Source: Gammaproteobacteria bacterium (GTDB taxonomy: Bacteria; Pseudomonadota; Gammaproteobacteria; Eutrophobiales; Eutrophobiaceae). Taken from it: a stretch of DNA of 47,682 nt. The notes beneath the pieces are model-generated. The model was not told the origin of the DNA and did not search any database. It worked only from the letters and a program-made list of their open reading frames with translations. This document shows positions 36,028 to 44,644 of the stretch, in pieces. The position numbers were made by a program, and so were the translations under genes. Numbering within the stretch: the first letter of the stretch is position 1; the number at the start of each line of letters is the position of its first letter. The DNA is taken from positions 1 through 47,682 of the forward strand of contig JAPOQU010000018.1 of the NCBI GenBank assembly GCA_026710545.1, read 5' to 3'.

Positions 36028-36651
36028 ATGCGGGCTGAACCGCCCAGGCTGGGCGCGCTGATCCAGGCGCTTTGCTGTATGCCGGGGATCGGTCAAAAAT
36101 CAGCCCAGAGAATCAGTTACCACCTGTTGCAACGCGACCGCAACGGGGCAAAGTCTCTTGCCGCCGCGTTGGCCGATGCGATGGACAACATAGGCAGTTG
36201 TGAGCGGTGCCGTAACTTCAGTGAAACCCCGGTATGCGAGCTTTGCCTGAGCGAGAAAAGGGACGGTTCGCTGTTGTGCATAGTGGAAAGCCCGGCAGAC
36301 GTGTTTGCGATGGAAGAGGCGGGCTACAACGGCAAATATTTTGTGCTGATGGGGCACCTCTCCCCCCTGGATGGTATCGGACCGCAGGAACTGGGCCTGG
36401 ACAAACTGGCGGCGTACCTGGCGGGTTCTCCCGGAGATGAAGCCGGCGCCGGAGTCAAGGAGGTGATCCTGGCAACCAACTCGACCATGGAGGGGGAAGC
36501 GACCGCGCATTTCATCAGCAATATCGTGCAGAAACATGACATGCGCGTGACCCGCATCGCCCACGGTGTGCCGCTGGGCGGTGAACTGGAATATATAGAC
36601 AGCAACACGCTTTCCCACGCCCTGGCCGGGCGTCGCGACATAACCGGCTGA
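36028..36651 (+). CDS. recR: Recombination mediator RecR
   Basis: A 207-residue protein. LCCMPGIGQKSAQRISYHLLQRD is the helix-hairpin-helix, CERCRNFSETPVCELC the four-cysteine zinc finger, and the Toprim domain has CIVESPADVFAMEEAG, YFVLMGHLSPLDGIGP and EGEATAHFI. The end is TLSHALAGRRDITG. With RecF and RecO it loads RecA on gapped DNA. ATG 36028 is chosen by comparison with the usual N-terminus; a TTG at 36013 would add five residues, and neither has a strong ribosome-binding site. Confidence 0.95.
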   Translation: MRAEPPRLGALIQALCCMPGIGQKSAQRISYHLLQRDRNGAKSLAAALADAMDNIGSCERCRNFSETPVCELCLSEKRDGSLLCIVESPADVFAMEEAGYNGKYFVLMGHLSPLDGIGPQELGLDKLAAYLAGSPGDEAGAGVKEVILATNSTMEGEATAHFISNIVQKHDMRVTRIAHGVPLGGELEYIDSNTLSHALAGRRDITG

Positions 36652-36737
36652 TACTTATCTCTGCGGTATTGCAGAAGTTCAGTATATGATCTAAGATTAC
36701 TCTACACCTAAGCCGGTAAGTACTACAAGGAGATTGA

Positions 36738-36971
36738 ATGATGAGTAATACGGGTCAGGAACAAACGGGCTGGCAAACCGCTCTTGAACATCACGAACGG
36801 CTGTGTGTCGAACGTGGTCGCACTATTGACGCGAGATTTAATTCCGTCGATGTCAGATTTAATTCCGTCGAGAAGAGGCTGGACAATATCGAAAGGCTCC
36901 AGCGCTTTACTCTTGGCGCCATCCTGGCCTGGCCGGCGCTGTTGATCGCTGTATTGAAACTGCTTCCCTAA
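36738..36971 (+). CDS. Small coiled-coil protein with one C-terminal membrane segment
   Basis: A 77-residue protein of no family I recognise. The middle carries a seven-residue tandem duplication, RFNSVDV then RFNSVEK, consistent with a heptad coiled coil, continuing into RLDNIERLQRF. The last 20 residues (AILAWPALLIAVLKLL) form a single membrane segment. AAGGAGA precedes the ATG, so expression is credible. Ten bases separate its stop from the convergent M48 protease gene. Confidence 0.65.
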   Translation: MMSNTGQEQTGWQTALEHHERLCVERGRTIDARFNSVDVRFNSVEKRLDNIERLQRFTLGAILAWPALLIAVLKLLP

Positions 36972-36981
36972 CCCGCTTTTC

Positions 36982-38220
36982 TCACCCGGCGGACAAGTGG
37001 GCGACCCTTATGGGCGCCGGCGGGTGTGAATCGTGAAATGCCGAATACAGCGGGTCCGGAGTCAGGGTATTCGCATTTTCCTTGTAAAGTTTGACCAGGG
37101 CATTGATCAGGCTGCCGGAGCGGACCTGGGCCGTGGCAAAATCATCGGCTTCAAACTCGTGTTTGCGTGACATCGACGAAAACAGGGGCTGCAGGAAGAA
37201 GGTGAAGGCGGGCGCCACCAGCACAAACAGGGTAAGCGCCATGTAGGCGGAAGGTTCGCTGACCCCCAGGCCGGCATAAAACCACGGTACACCCAGCAAT
37301 ACACCCAGTATGGCGAAGCCGATGAGAAACGTTACCCCGAGGATGGCAAGGCGTTTCCTGATATGGCCGCATTTGAAATGCCCCAGTTCGTGCGCCAGCA
37401 CCGCCTCTATCTCATCGTAGGACAGTTCATCGATCAGGGTATCGAAAAACACGATGCGCTTGTTCGCGCCCAGGCCGGTGAAGTAGGCGTTTCCATGGGT
37501 GGAGCGGGTGGAGCCATCCATTACGAAGATGCCGTTGCTGGTAAACCCGTTCCGGTCCAGTAACGCGGCGATACGGGTCGAAAGTTCAGCATTGTCCAGC
37601 GGCCTGAATTTATTGAACAGCGGTGCGATTACCGCGGGATAAGCCCATACCATGACCAGGTTGGTTCCAAACCAGGTCAGCCATACGTACAACCACCACC
37701 AGGCGCCCGAATTGTCCATGAACCATAACACCAGCATGATCAGCGGGGTCCCGATGACCACCATCAGCAGCGCGTTTTTCAACAGGTCGGTAATATACAG
37801 CTTCAGATTCATCTTGTTGAAACCGAAGCGTTGTTCCAGCCTGAACGTGCGGTAGAGAGACAGCGGCAGGTCCAGCAGGGATGAGATCAATACGACCGCA
37901 ATGATGAAGATGGTTCCCGTCCACACGGCGGATAACTGGTATGGACGGATGACGCCGTCGAGAAAATCCAGGGCCCCGCCCAGGGTCCAGACCAGCAGCA
38001 GGACGGAGGACACGACCAGGTCGGCCAGCCGCACGCGGGTCTTGGCGCAGTTATAATCGGCCGCCTTTTTGTGCGCTTCCAGTGAGATCCTGTCTGCGAA
38101 GTTATCGGGAACCATATCCCGGTTGCTGCGGATATGGCGGATATGCCGCGCGCTCAGGTGCCATTGAAGCAAAACGCCGGAAATCAATGCTATGATAAGC
38201 GCGTAAGTTAACGTATTCAT
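36982..38220 (-). CDS. M48 family membrane zinc protease (Ste24/CAAX prenyl protease 1-like)
   Basis: A 412-residue integral membrane metalloprotease with several hydrophobic segments (TYALIIALISGVLLQW, LADLVVSSVLLLVWTLGG, TIFIIAVVLISSLLDLPL and more). The zinc motif is VLAHELGHFKCGH, near residue 275, and the third ligand is in EFEADDFATAQV. VMDGSTRSTHGNAYFTGLG precedes the catalytic helix as in Ste24. Bacterial members are thought to remove damaged or misfolded membrane proteins; they have no prenylated substrate. The length matches the family. Divergent from orn, with about 100 bases between the two starts. Confidence 0.92.
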   Translation of the reverse strand: MNTLTYALIIALISGVLLQWHLSARHIRHIRSNRDMVPDNFADRISLEAHKKAADYNCAKTRVRLADLVVSSVLLLVWTLGGALDFLDGVIRPYQLSAVWTGTIFIIAVVLISSLLDLPLSLYRTFRLEQRFGFNKMNLKLYITDLLKNALLMVVIGTPLIMLVLWFMDNSGAWWWLYVWLTWFGTNLVMVWAYPAVIAPLFNKFRPLDNAELSTRIAALLDRNGFTSNGIFVMDGSTRSTHGNAYFTGLGANKRIVFFDTLIDELSYDEIEAVLAHELGHFKCGHIRKRLAILGVTFLIGFAILGVLLGVPWFYAGLGVSEPSAYMALTLFVLVAPAFTFFLQPLFSSMSRKHEFEADDFATAQVRSGSLINALVKLYKENANTLTPDPLYSAFHDSHPPAPIRVAHLSAG

Positions 38221-38318
38221 CGTCTAGGTTTTTAATAGCCGGTTACAGGTTTTTAGTCGCATAGCGGAATTGTATCAACTAACAACTGAAAACTGGAAAC
38301 TAAAACCGGTACCCAATT

Positions 38319-38861
38319 ATGCCGCAATCGGAAAACAACCTAATCTGGCTGGATCTTGAAATGACCGGCCTGAACCCGGAGCAGGATCGCATCATCGAGA
38401 TTGCTACCGTGATTACCGATGAACAGTTGAACCTGCTGGCAGAAGGTCCGGGAATGGCGCTGAACCAGCCGGAGACCGTGCTGGCGGCCATGGACGACTG
38501 GAACATGGATCAGCACACCCGGTCGGGCCTGTTGCAGCGGGTGCGCAGCAGCGCGTACGCCGAGAGCGATGCGGAGCAGCTCACGCTGGAATTCCTGTCC
38601 AGGTACGTACCGGCCGGGGTCTCTCCCATGTGCGGCAACACGATATACCAGGACCGCCGCTTCCTCAGACGCTACATGCCCGAACTCGAGAACTATTTTC
38701 ATTACCGCAACTTGGACGTGAGCACGGTAAAGGAACTGGTTAAACGCTGGACTGGTAACCCTGAGCCGTTTGCCAAGGAGTCAACGCATCTTGCCCTCAA
38801 TGACATCCGCGATTCCATCGAGGAATTACGCCATTACCGGAAACTGTACTTCAACTGTTAG
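38319..38861 (+). CDS. orn: Oligoribonuclease
   Basis: A 180-residue DEDDh exonuclease that degrades two- to five-base RNA fragments and pGp[24 protein letters not shown] gives the DxE motif, [18 protein letters not shown] the second aspartate, and [16 protein letters not shown] the DEDDh histidine and final aspartate. Ends at YRKLYFNC, the usual length. Orn is a strong sign of a gammaproteobacterium or close relative. Confidence 0.96.
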   Translation: MPQSENNLIWLDLEMTGLNPEQDRIIEIATVITDEQLNLLAEGPGMALNQPETVLAAMDDWNMDQHTRSGLLQRVRSSAYAESDAEQLTLEFLSRYVPAGVSPMCGNTIYQDRRFLRRYMPELENYFHYRNLDVSTVKELVKRWTGNPEPFAKESTHLALNDIRDSIEELRHYRKLYFNC

Positions 38862-38874
38862 CTACAGATTTATC

Positions 38875-38900
38875 CGCAGATGACGCAGATTAACGCAGAT
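38875..38900. repeat. Three spaced CGCAGAT copies
   Basis: CGCAGAT occurs at 38875-38881, 38884-38890 and 38894-38900 just after orn. Similar short runs are scattered in many proteobacterial spacers; no function is known. Confidence 0.6.
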
Positions 38901-39012
38901 GGATCGGGTAAGTTTCGGGGCCGTAGTAAACCCATGAGATTCAGGTTAAAGTATAAAATTCCAACGAGTTTTTACTCCCTATATATCCGTTCAAAGTCGG
39001 TGGGAGGCATTG

Positions 39013-40596
39013 ATGTCTGATTATGACGTCATCATCGCCGGCGGCGGTCACAATGCCTTGATCTGCGCTGCGCTCCTGGTCAGGAACGGCCTCAAGGTCC
39101 TGGTGGCCGAGCGCAATGACTGGGTGGGCGGTGGAGTGATTACCCGGGAAGTTACCCTGCCCGGGTTCAAACACGACATGTTCGGCTCATCACACGTCTG
39201 GATCCACCTGAATCCCGATTTCAAGGCCTTGCAACCTGAGTTCGAACGCCACGGTCTGAAATACATCTGGTCCGAGGACCATATCACCGGCCACCCGAAC
39301 AAGTACGAGGGGCAGGGGATTATCGTATATAAAGACGTGGACAAGACCTGTGACACGATAGCGGAATATTCCCGCAGTGACGCCCGGCGCTACCGGGAGA
39401 TCTACGAAGAGTTCGGCGAAATCCGTGAGGGCGTAACAAAGGGCATGTTTTCTCCTCCGGTACCGCCAAGTTACCTGTACCAGGCCATGGAGAACAGTCC
39501 GGAAGGCCTGAAGCGGTTACGCGACTACCAGTTGAGTTCGCGCCAGTTCACGCTGGAGAATTTCACTAACGACCACGTGCGCGCCTTTATCCTGGGCTGG
39601 GCGATGGCCCCGCAGACCCTGCCGGACCAACTGGGCACCGCTGCCGGTTTCTACGTCATGATCCCGAGCATCCATTACTACGGGCAGGCCATCCCTGAAG
39701 GCGGCAGCGGTATGCTGGCGCGGTCCATGCAACGCTACATCGAAGCCAGCGGCAGCACGGTGCTGACCGGCGCAACCGTCAGAAAATTCATCATCGAGAA
39801 TAACGAGTGTATCGGCTTTCGCCTTGAGGATGGTAGCGAAATCACCGCAAGACAGGGGGTTGTCTCCGAACTGGACCCGTACCAGACCTACCTGCACGGT
39901 TTCGATGAGGGCGTACTCACGGAGGATTTTCTCGACCTGGTGCGTAACTTCCGTTTCGGGGACGTGACCATCGCCCGCGTCCACTATGCATTGAACGAAG
40001 CGCCGGAATTCAGGAACGGGAAAGACATGGACAGGACGGCCTTCCAGCGTATCTTCGGCACGCTGGCCGATATCGACAAACAATATAACGAGATGGCCAT
40101 GGGACTGGCCCCGACCGACCCGTTTTTATGGACCGCGGCCTGGACCACCATGGACCCCACCCGGGCGCCGGCCGGGAAACATACGCTGATCATGGATACC
40201 TTCGTGCCCGTGGACCTGGCCTCCGGCGAGGACTGGGAACGGATCGGTCCCGCTTACGTGCGCAATACCCTGCTCGAACAGTTGCGCAATTACACGACCA
40301 ACATGGATGATGACAATATACTGGGAGAATACGTGGAAACCGGGCCGAGCCTGGCCCGGGCGAACCTGTGTTTTTACCGGGGGGTCACCACCGGCGGCGA
40401 ACGCACCCTGGCCCAGATGGGGGCATTCCGGCCGTTTCCCAATTATGCCGACTATCGCGGCCCAATTAAGAAGTTCTACATGACAGGCCCATCGTGTCAT
40501 CCGGGCGGGGGTATCTGCGGCATGGGTACTATTGCCGCCAATGAAATCCTCATGGATTTGGGGTTGAAAGAAGACGATGATGATTTTGAATTTTAG
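39013..40596 (+). CDS. FAD-dependent oxidoreductase, phytoene-desaturase-like
   Basis: A 527-residue flavoprotein. SDYDVIIAGGGHNALICAALL is the dinucleotide-binding motif (GxGxxG variant GGGHNA), followed by LVAERNDWVGGGVITREVTLPG. The substrate domain is central (YYGQAIPEGGSGMLARSMQRYIEASG), and the C-terminal FAD motif is FYMTGPSCHPGGGICGMG. It resembles the crtI/PYROXD2 group, whose members desaturate or oxidise diverse hydrophobic molecules, and many copies are not involved in carotenoids. ATG 39013 follows GGGAGG. No carotenoid genes are near; the downstream amidase and receptor suggest a catabolic use. Substrate unknown. Confidence 0.85.
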   Translation: MSDYDVIIAGGGHNALICAALLVRNGLKVLVAERNDWVGGGVITREVTLPGFKHDMFGSSHVWIHLNPDFKALQPEFERHGLKYIWSEDHITGHPNKYEGQGIIVYKDVDKTCDTIAEYSRSDARRYREIYEEFGEIREGVTKGMFSPPVPPSYLYQAMENSPEGLKRLRDYQLSSRQFTLENFTNDHVRAFILGWAMAPQTLPDQLGTAAGFYVMIPSIHYYGQAIPEGGSGMLARSMQRYIEASGSTVLTGATVRKFIIENNECIGFRLEDGSEITARQGVVSELDPYQTYLHGFDEGVLTEDFLDLVRNFRFGDVTIARVHYALNEAPEFRNGKDMDRTAFQRIFGTLADIDKQYNEMAMGLAPTDPFLWTAAWTTMDPTRAPAGKHTLIMDTFVPVDLASGEDWERIGPAYVRNTLLEQLRNYTTNMDDDNILGEYVETGPSLARANLCFYRGVTTGGERTLAQMGAFRPFPNYADYRGPIKKFYMTGPSCHPGGGICGMGTIAANEILMDLGLKEDDDDFEF

Positions 40597-40621
40597 TTAT
40601 TATGGCTTTAGAGGGTACAGC

Positions 40622-40798
40622 ACAGGTCCGGATAGGGTTTTCAAGACCCGCTGTGAATACATCCCTGTACGTTCATTGCGCCCATCCATGGGCGCAACCC
40701 TTCGGGCGGCTGGCGCCGTGCAAATCGTCTGTCCTGACGATTTGTTACCATCCGCTATCCCTGCGGATGATAGTCTTGAAAACCCTATCCAGACCTGT
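40622..40798. mobile_element. 177-bp element with 26-bp terminal inverted repeats (MITE-like)
   Basis: The left end (40622-40647, starting ACAGGTCCGGATAGGG) and the right end (40773-40798) are reverse complements at 25 of 26 positions. Inside lie three perfect hairpins: TTGCGCCCAT/ATGGGCGCAA, CAAATCGTC/GACGATTTG and CATCCGC/GCGGATG. No coding sequence. The form is that of a non-autonomous miniature element or a structured RNA unit between two genes. No transposase is in the window. Confidence 0.8.
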
Positions 40799-40846
40799 TG
40801 TCCGCAACGTCTGTAACGAATAAGCATTTTTTAGAAAGGTATGGTT

Positions 40847-42007
40847 ATGACTGAAAAAGCTGAAAGAATAGCGCCTTACACGGCGCTGGTGGTGCAACCG
40901 GAGGTTACGGTTGTAAAGAAACGGGAAGATATCAGGAAAAACCTGGACCGGGTGTGCAACATGATCCACTTCGGTGTGGGCTATTTCTGGGAACAACCGG
41001 TGCGCCTGGTGGTGTTGCCGGAATATTTCATGCAGGGTGTGGGTACGCCGGGAAAGGGTGAAAGCACTATCAAGGACCAGATGGACAAGGTGGTGACCAT
41101 TCCGGGCCCGGAAACGGATCAACTGGGGGAGATCGCCAGGCAGTACGGGTTGTATATCGTCGCCGGCGGTGTCTGCGAAGAATTGCCGGAGTTCCCCGAC
41201 CGCTGGTTCAACACCAATTTCATCGTCGGACCGGAAGGCGACATCGTACTGAAATACCACAAGTGGCATATCCCTGCCTATATCGGTCTCGGCACCAGTC
41301 CCCATGACCTGTTTACCGAGTACTGCGAGAAGATCGGCGGCGATATCAAAGACCTGTTCCCTGTGGTCGATACCCCTATCGGCAAGCTCGGCACCATGAC
41401 CTGCCATGACGGCTGCACCCCGGAGGTGTCCCGCGCCCTGGGTTATAACGGGGTGGAGATCATCTGCCATCCCGGCGCCATCCAGGAGGTGGAGGGCGTA
41501 TCCGAACCCTGGGATTTCTGGATGTTCACCCGCCGCGCCCGCGCCCACGACAACATGTGCTACCTGCTGGGGTCCAACTGGGGCAAGGTCAACTACGAAT
41601 ATTATCCGAAGGCATTCTGCCCGGGAAATTCGTTTGCCATCGATTATACCGGTATGGTCCTGCGCCACGTGCCGTATCCGGAAGAGCAGGTGCTGGCGGT
41701 GTCCATCGATATCGAGGCGCTGCGCCATCACCGGACCAAGACCATCCATAACTGCTGGGTTGACATACGCACCGAGGGCTTCCGCCAGATCTACGAGAAA
41801 CCCATCTACCCGCCCAACCGGTTTCCGCCGGGCAAACCGCCGCGCAGCCTGTCGGAAAAAGTATCCATCTGCAAGGAAGTGTTTGACGACCTGTACGGCC
41901 GCGGCCAGTTCACGCCGCCGGCGGGGTATGCGCCCGGGGATATTTCCGGGTTGCTGGAAGAGCGGATCGCTTACGCCCAGGAAACAGGGCGTTTGAAAAA
42001 GAGCTGA
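40847..42007 (+). CDS. Carbon-nitrogen hydrolase (nitrilase superfamily amidase)
   Basis: A 386-residue hydrolase. The catalytic triad is visible: Glu59 in VLPEYFMQG, Lys139 in KYHKWHIPA and Cys186 in GTMTCHDGCTPEVSRAL. The rest of the alpha-beta-beta-alpha fold is clear (VRLVVLPEYF, GVEIICHPGA, NMCYLLGSNWG). The C-terminal 80 residues extend beyond the core, as in aliphatic amidases and formamidases. It would cleave an amide, nitrile or carbamoyl group. ATG 40847 is taken because AAAGG at 40835-40839 is correctly spaced. The next small gene starts three bases after its stop. Confidence 0.88.
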   Translation: MTEKAERIAPYTALVVQPEVTVVKKREDIRKNLDRVCNMIHFGVGYFWEQPVRLVVLPEYFMQGVGTPGKGESTIKDQMDKVVTIPGPETDQLGEIARQYGLYIVAGGVCEELPEFPDRWFNTNFIVGPEGDIVLKYHKWHIPAYIGLGTSPHDLFTEYCEKIGGDIKDLFPVVDTPIGKLGTMTCHDGCTPEVSRALGYNGVEIICHPGAIQEVEGVSEPWDFWMFTRRARAHDNMCYLLGSNWGKVNYEYYPKAFCPGNSFAIDYTGMVLRHVPYPEEQVLAVSIDIEALRHHRTKTIHNCWVDIRTEGFRQIYEKPIYPPNRFPPGKPPRSLSEKVSICKEVFDDLYGRGQFTPPAGYAPGDISGLLEERIAYAQETGRLKKS

Positions 42008-42010
42008 CCG

Positions 42011-42253
42011 ATGAGAGTACGCAGCAAACTGGCGGACGTCGAGTTTCAGTTCGGCGAGTTCGAATACAGGAAAGACCACCTGGTCATCCACAGCGCGCCG
42101 GAGCAGGCCATGCAGACCCGGGTGTATGTCAGCCCGGATGACATAGTCAGCGCCCTGAAGAAAGCGCTGTCCAATCCGCGGGTGTGGTTATACTTTGCCG
42201 GGTTCCCGTTTTTCCTGGTTCGATACAGACGCAGGCGCAGAGTTAGGAATTAG
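42011..42253 (+). CDS. Small hypothetical protein, companion of the amidase gene
   Basis: An 80-residue protein with no family I recognise. RSKLADVEFQFGEFEYRKDHLVIHS is followed by VYVSPDDIVSALKKALSNP, a hydrophobic stretch VWLYFAGFPFFLV and a basic tail RYRRRRRVRN. The hydrophobic stretch plus arginines could anchor it at the inner face of the membrane. It begins three bases after the amidase stop, so the pair is almost surely one transcript. Confidence 0.7.
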   Translation: MRVRSKLADVEFQFGEFEYRKDHLVIHSAPEQAMQTRVYVSPDDIVSALKKALSNPRVWLYFAGFPFFLVRYRRRRRVRN

Positions 42254-42264
42254 GAATAAATTCA

Positions 42265-42290
42265 GGGGTCAGAGCAATTGCTCTGACCCC
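42265..42290. repeat. GGGGTCAGAG palindromic repeat, copy C
   Basis: GGGGTCAGAG and CTCTGACCCC around CAATTG, 30 bases before the TonB-dependent receptor start. It could serve as a hairpin separating the amidase transcript from the receptor gene. Confidence 0.9.
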
Positions 42291-42319
42291 GTCGATACAA
42301 GAGGACAGGCTGTTCATTC

Positions 42320-44524
42320 ATGATCGATAAACGCTGGAACCTGCCTGGCGGCGTTCGGCCGGCGTTAATCATTCCCGGACTTGTGGCGGCATTTTCCCTG
42401 TCCGTATCTCCCGCGTCCGCGCAAACGCAAGCGTCAAGCATGGAAGAGATCGTCGTGAGCGCGCGCAAACGCGAGGAATCGCTGCACGAGGTTCCGAATG
42501 CGATCACCGTACTGCAGGAACAGGACCTGCGTCAGCGCGGGATCACCGAGCTTAACCAGGTCGAGAAATTCGCGCCCAACGTCGTTCAGACAAACTTCGG
42601 CCAGGGCAACACGGGGCACGCGGCCATATTCATGCGCGGCGCCGGACTGCAGGATCACATCATCACTACGGATCCGTCCGTGGGCATCTACCTGGACGGG
42701 GTGTACCTGGGGCGCAACATGGGGGCCAATATGGACCTCATGAATATTGAACGGGTCGAGGTGGCGCGCGGCCCCCAGGGCAGCCTGTCAGGCCGCAATA
42801 CCCTGGGTGGCGCCCTGCACATCGTCACCAGGGAGCCTGCAGGAGACAATAGCGCGCGCCTCGATATCAAAGCCGGCAGTCTCGGGCGCATTGACGGGCA
42901 CCTGTTTGCCGATGTGGCATTGGCCGAAACGCTCTCCGTAGCGGTCTCGGCCGGCGCCAAGTCCCGTAACGGGACAGGCAAAGCGGTATTGATTGAAGAC
43001 CCCGACGCGGATATCGGTGAAATCCTGCGCGGCTTCGGTCGCGTCGCGCTGCTCTGGGATGTGTCTGATACGCTGAGTTTCCTGGCAACGGCTGATCTTG
43101 CCCGTTCGGACCAGGGGGTGGCGCCGCATGCAGTCGAAGTTTTCAACGTCCCCAACGGCTTCGGACTCCGCCCCGAAGATCAGCCAACGGACCCTGATGA
43201 TACCTTTTCCGTAAACGACGATTTGACCGCTACGGAAGACCGGACCCTGGGGGTCTCGCTGACCGCCGACTGGAGCATTTCGGACCGGCTGGATCTCAGG
43301 GCGATCCTCAGCTATCGCGATATGTGGTACGAGGGGGGGCTGGACAATGAGAAGGTCAGGGCGAGCTTGATCGAGTTTCCCGAACGCGGCGAAGCTGACC
43401 AGACAACGGTAGAGATACAGTTGCGCGGCGTTGCCGGTTGGGGCGACTGGATTGCCGGTTTCTACGCCTTTGACGAACACGGCTACAACGACAGCCCGTT
43501 TGTGTTCCGCGCCGGCGGGCTGGCGGACGGGCGCCCGGAAGTGATCCCGACCCGCGATTTTGACGGGAGGCTCTACCTGGAGCAGGAGACCAGCAGCAGG
43601 GCCGGTTTCGGTCACGCCAATATCGATCTCGGCGAACGCTGGGTCCTGGGCCTGGGCGCCCGTTACACCCACGATAAGAAAGATGCCCTGGCATCCCTGC
43701 ATTATTTTCCGGCGCCGGCGCAGCGCGGGGACGACTGGGATGAATTCAGCGCCGATGCAGCGCTTTCGTACCGCATTGCCGAGAACCTCAACACCTATAT
43801 CAGCTACGCGCGCGGGTACCAGGCCGGCGGCTACCCGCCCCGGCCCTTCGCCGGCGCGGCCACGTTTGTCGCCTTCGATCCCACCTTTGCCGACTCCTTT
43901 GAACTCGGCGCAAAAGGCGCCTGGGGCAGCCGCCTGTGGCTGCACGCCGCCCTGTTCCACGTCCGCTACCGTGACCTGGCGGTGCAGAGCAGCGAATTGA
44001 TCGGCGACGGCTTCCTCACCCTGACCCAGAATGCCGCCGAATCCGAAGCCACGGGCCTGGAACTGGAAGGCCGCCTGCAGCTTGGCAGCGCTTTTGACAT
44101 CCACTTCGCCCTGGGCTATATCGATGTCGAGATATCCGACGTGGACGAGGGAGTGCAAGGCATCGGCAAGGGCGACAGGCCGGCGCTGACGCCTGAATTG
44201 ACCGTTTCATTGTCGCCCCGCTACGCCCACGACCTGCCCGGCGGCGCTACGCTGGAGTCGCGCCTGGACTACTACCACCGGGGCGGTATGTTTGGCCAGC
44301 CGGTCAATACGCCGCGCAACAAAATCGAGGCGGTTGACCGGCTCAACGCCTCCCTGACCTGGACCAGCCCGAAGCGCGCTTGGAGCATCTCCCTGTACGG
44401 CGAGAATCTCACCAACGAAGTCTATCCCCTGGCCAAACTGGACGTCGACCCCACGACCCTGATCATCAACAGCAATGATCGAAGGGAATACGGGATACGC
44501 ATCAGCCGGCGTTTCGGGAGTTGA
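42320..44524 (+). CDS. TonB-dependent outer-membrane receptor
   Basis: A 734-residue receptor. The signal peptide ends near VSPASA, followed by the TonB box region EEIVVSARKR. The plug has IFMRGAGLQDH, VGIYLDGVYLGR, RVEVARGPQGSLSGRNTLGGAL and LHIVTREP; the barrel ends in GIRISRRFGS. It is a different paralogue from the receptor at 13931. The flanking oxidoreductase, amidase and dioxygenase genes suggest that it imports a small organic substrate processed by these enzymes, rather than iron. Repeats C and D flank the gene. Confidence 0.92.
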   Translation: MIDKRWNLPGGVRPALIIPGLVAAFSLSVSPASAQTQASSMEEIVVSARKREESLHEVPNAITVLQEQDLRQRGITELNQVEKFAPNVVQTNFGQGNTGHAAIFMRGAGLQDHIITTDPSVGIYLDGVYLGRNMGANMDLMNIERVEVARGPQGSLSGRNTLGGALHIVTREPAGDNSARLDIKAGSLGRIDGHLFADVALAETLSVAVSAGAKSRNGTGKAVLIEDPDADIGEILRGFGRVALLWDVSDTLSFLATADLARSDQGVAPHAVEVFNVPNGFGLRPEDQPTDPDDTFSVNDDLTATEDRTLGVSLTADWSISDRLDLRAILSYRDMWYEGGLDNEKVRASLIEFPERGEADQTTVEIQLRGVAGWGDWIAGFYAFDEHGYNDSPFVFRAGGLADGRPEVIPTRDFDGRLYLEQETSSRAGFGHANIDLGERWVLGLGARYTHDKKDALASLHYFPAPAQRGDDWDEFSADAALSYRIAENLNTYISYARGYQAGGYPPRPFAGAATFVAFDPTFADSFELGAKGAWGSRLWLHAALFHVRYRDLAVQSSELIGDGFLTLTQNAAESEATGLELEGRLQLGSAFDIHFALGYIDVEISDVDEGVQGIGKGDRPALTPELTVSLSPRYAHDLPGGATLESRLDYYHRGGMFGQPVNTPRNKIEAVDRLNASLTWTSPKRAWSISLYGENLTNEVYPLAKLDVDPTTLIINSNDRREYGIRISRRFGS

Positions 44525-44583
44525 TAACAGCGGAAAAACCGCTATAGTTAAACTTGGAAAAAGCCATGACTTTGATCGATTCA

Positions 44584-44623
44584 GGGGTCAGAGTAAGAAA
44601 TTCGAAGACATTACTCTGACCCC
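44584..44623. repeat. GGGGTCAGAG palindromic repeat, copy D
   Basis: GGGGTCAGAGTAAGAAATTC opens the unit and CTCTGACCCC closes it at 44614-44623. It shares the inner TAAGAAATTC with copy E and ends just before the dioxygenase gene. Confidence 0.9.
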
Positions 44624-44644
44624 ATCAATATGGGGGAAAACACC

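Noticed and set aside
38875..38900. CRISPR-like array after orn
   Set aside because: The CGCAGAT units are 7 bases long with 2-3 base gaps, so there are no spacers; no cas genes are present.
44529..44543. AGCGG/CCGCT hairpin after the second receptor as a terminator
   Set aside because: Five-base stem with no T run after it; too weak to call.
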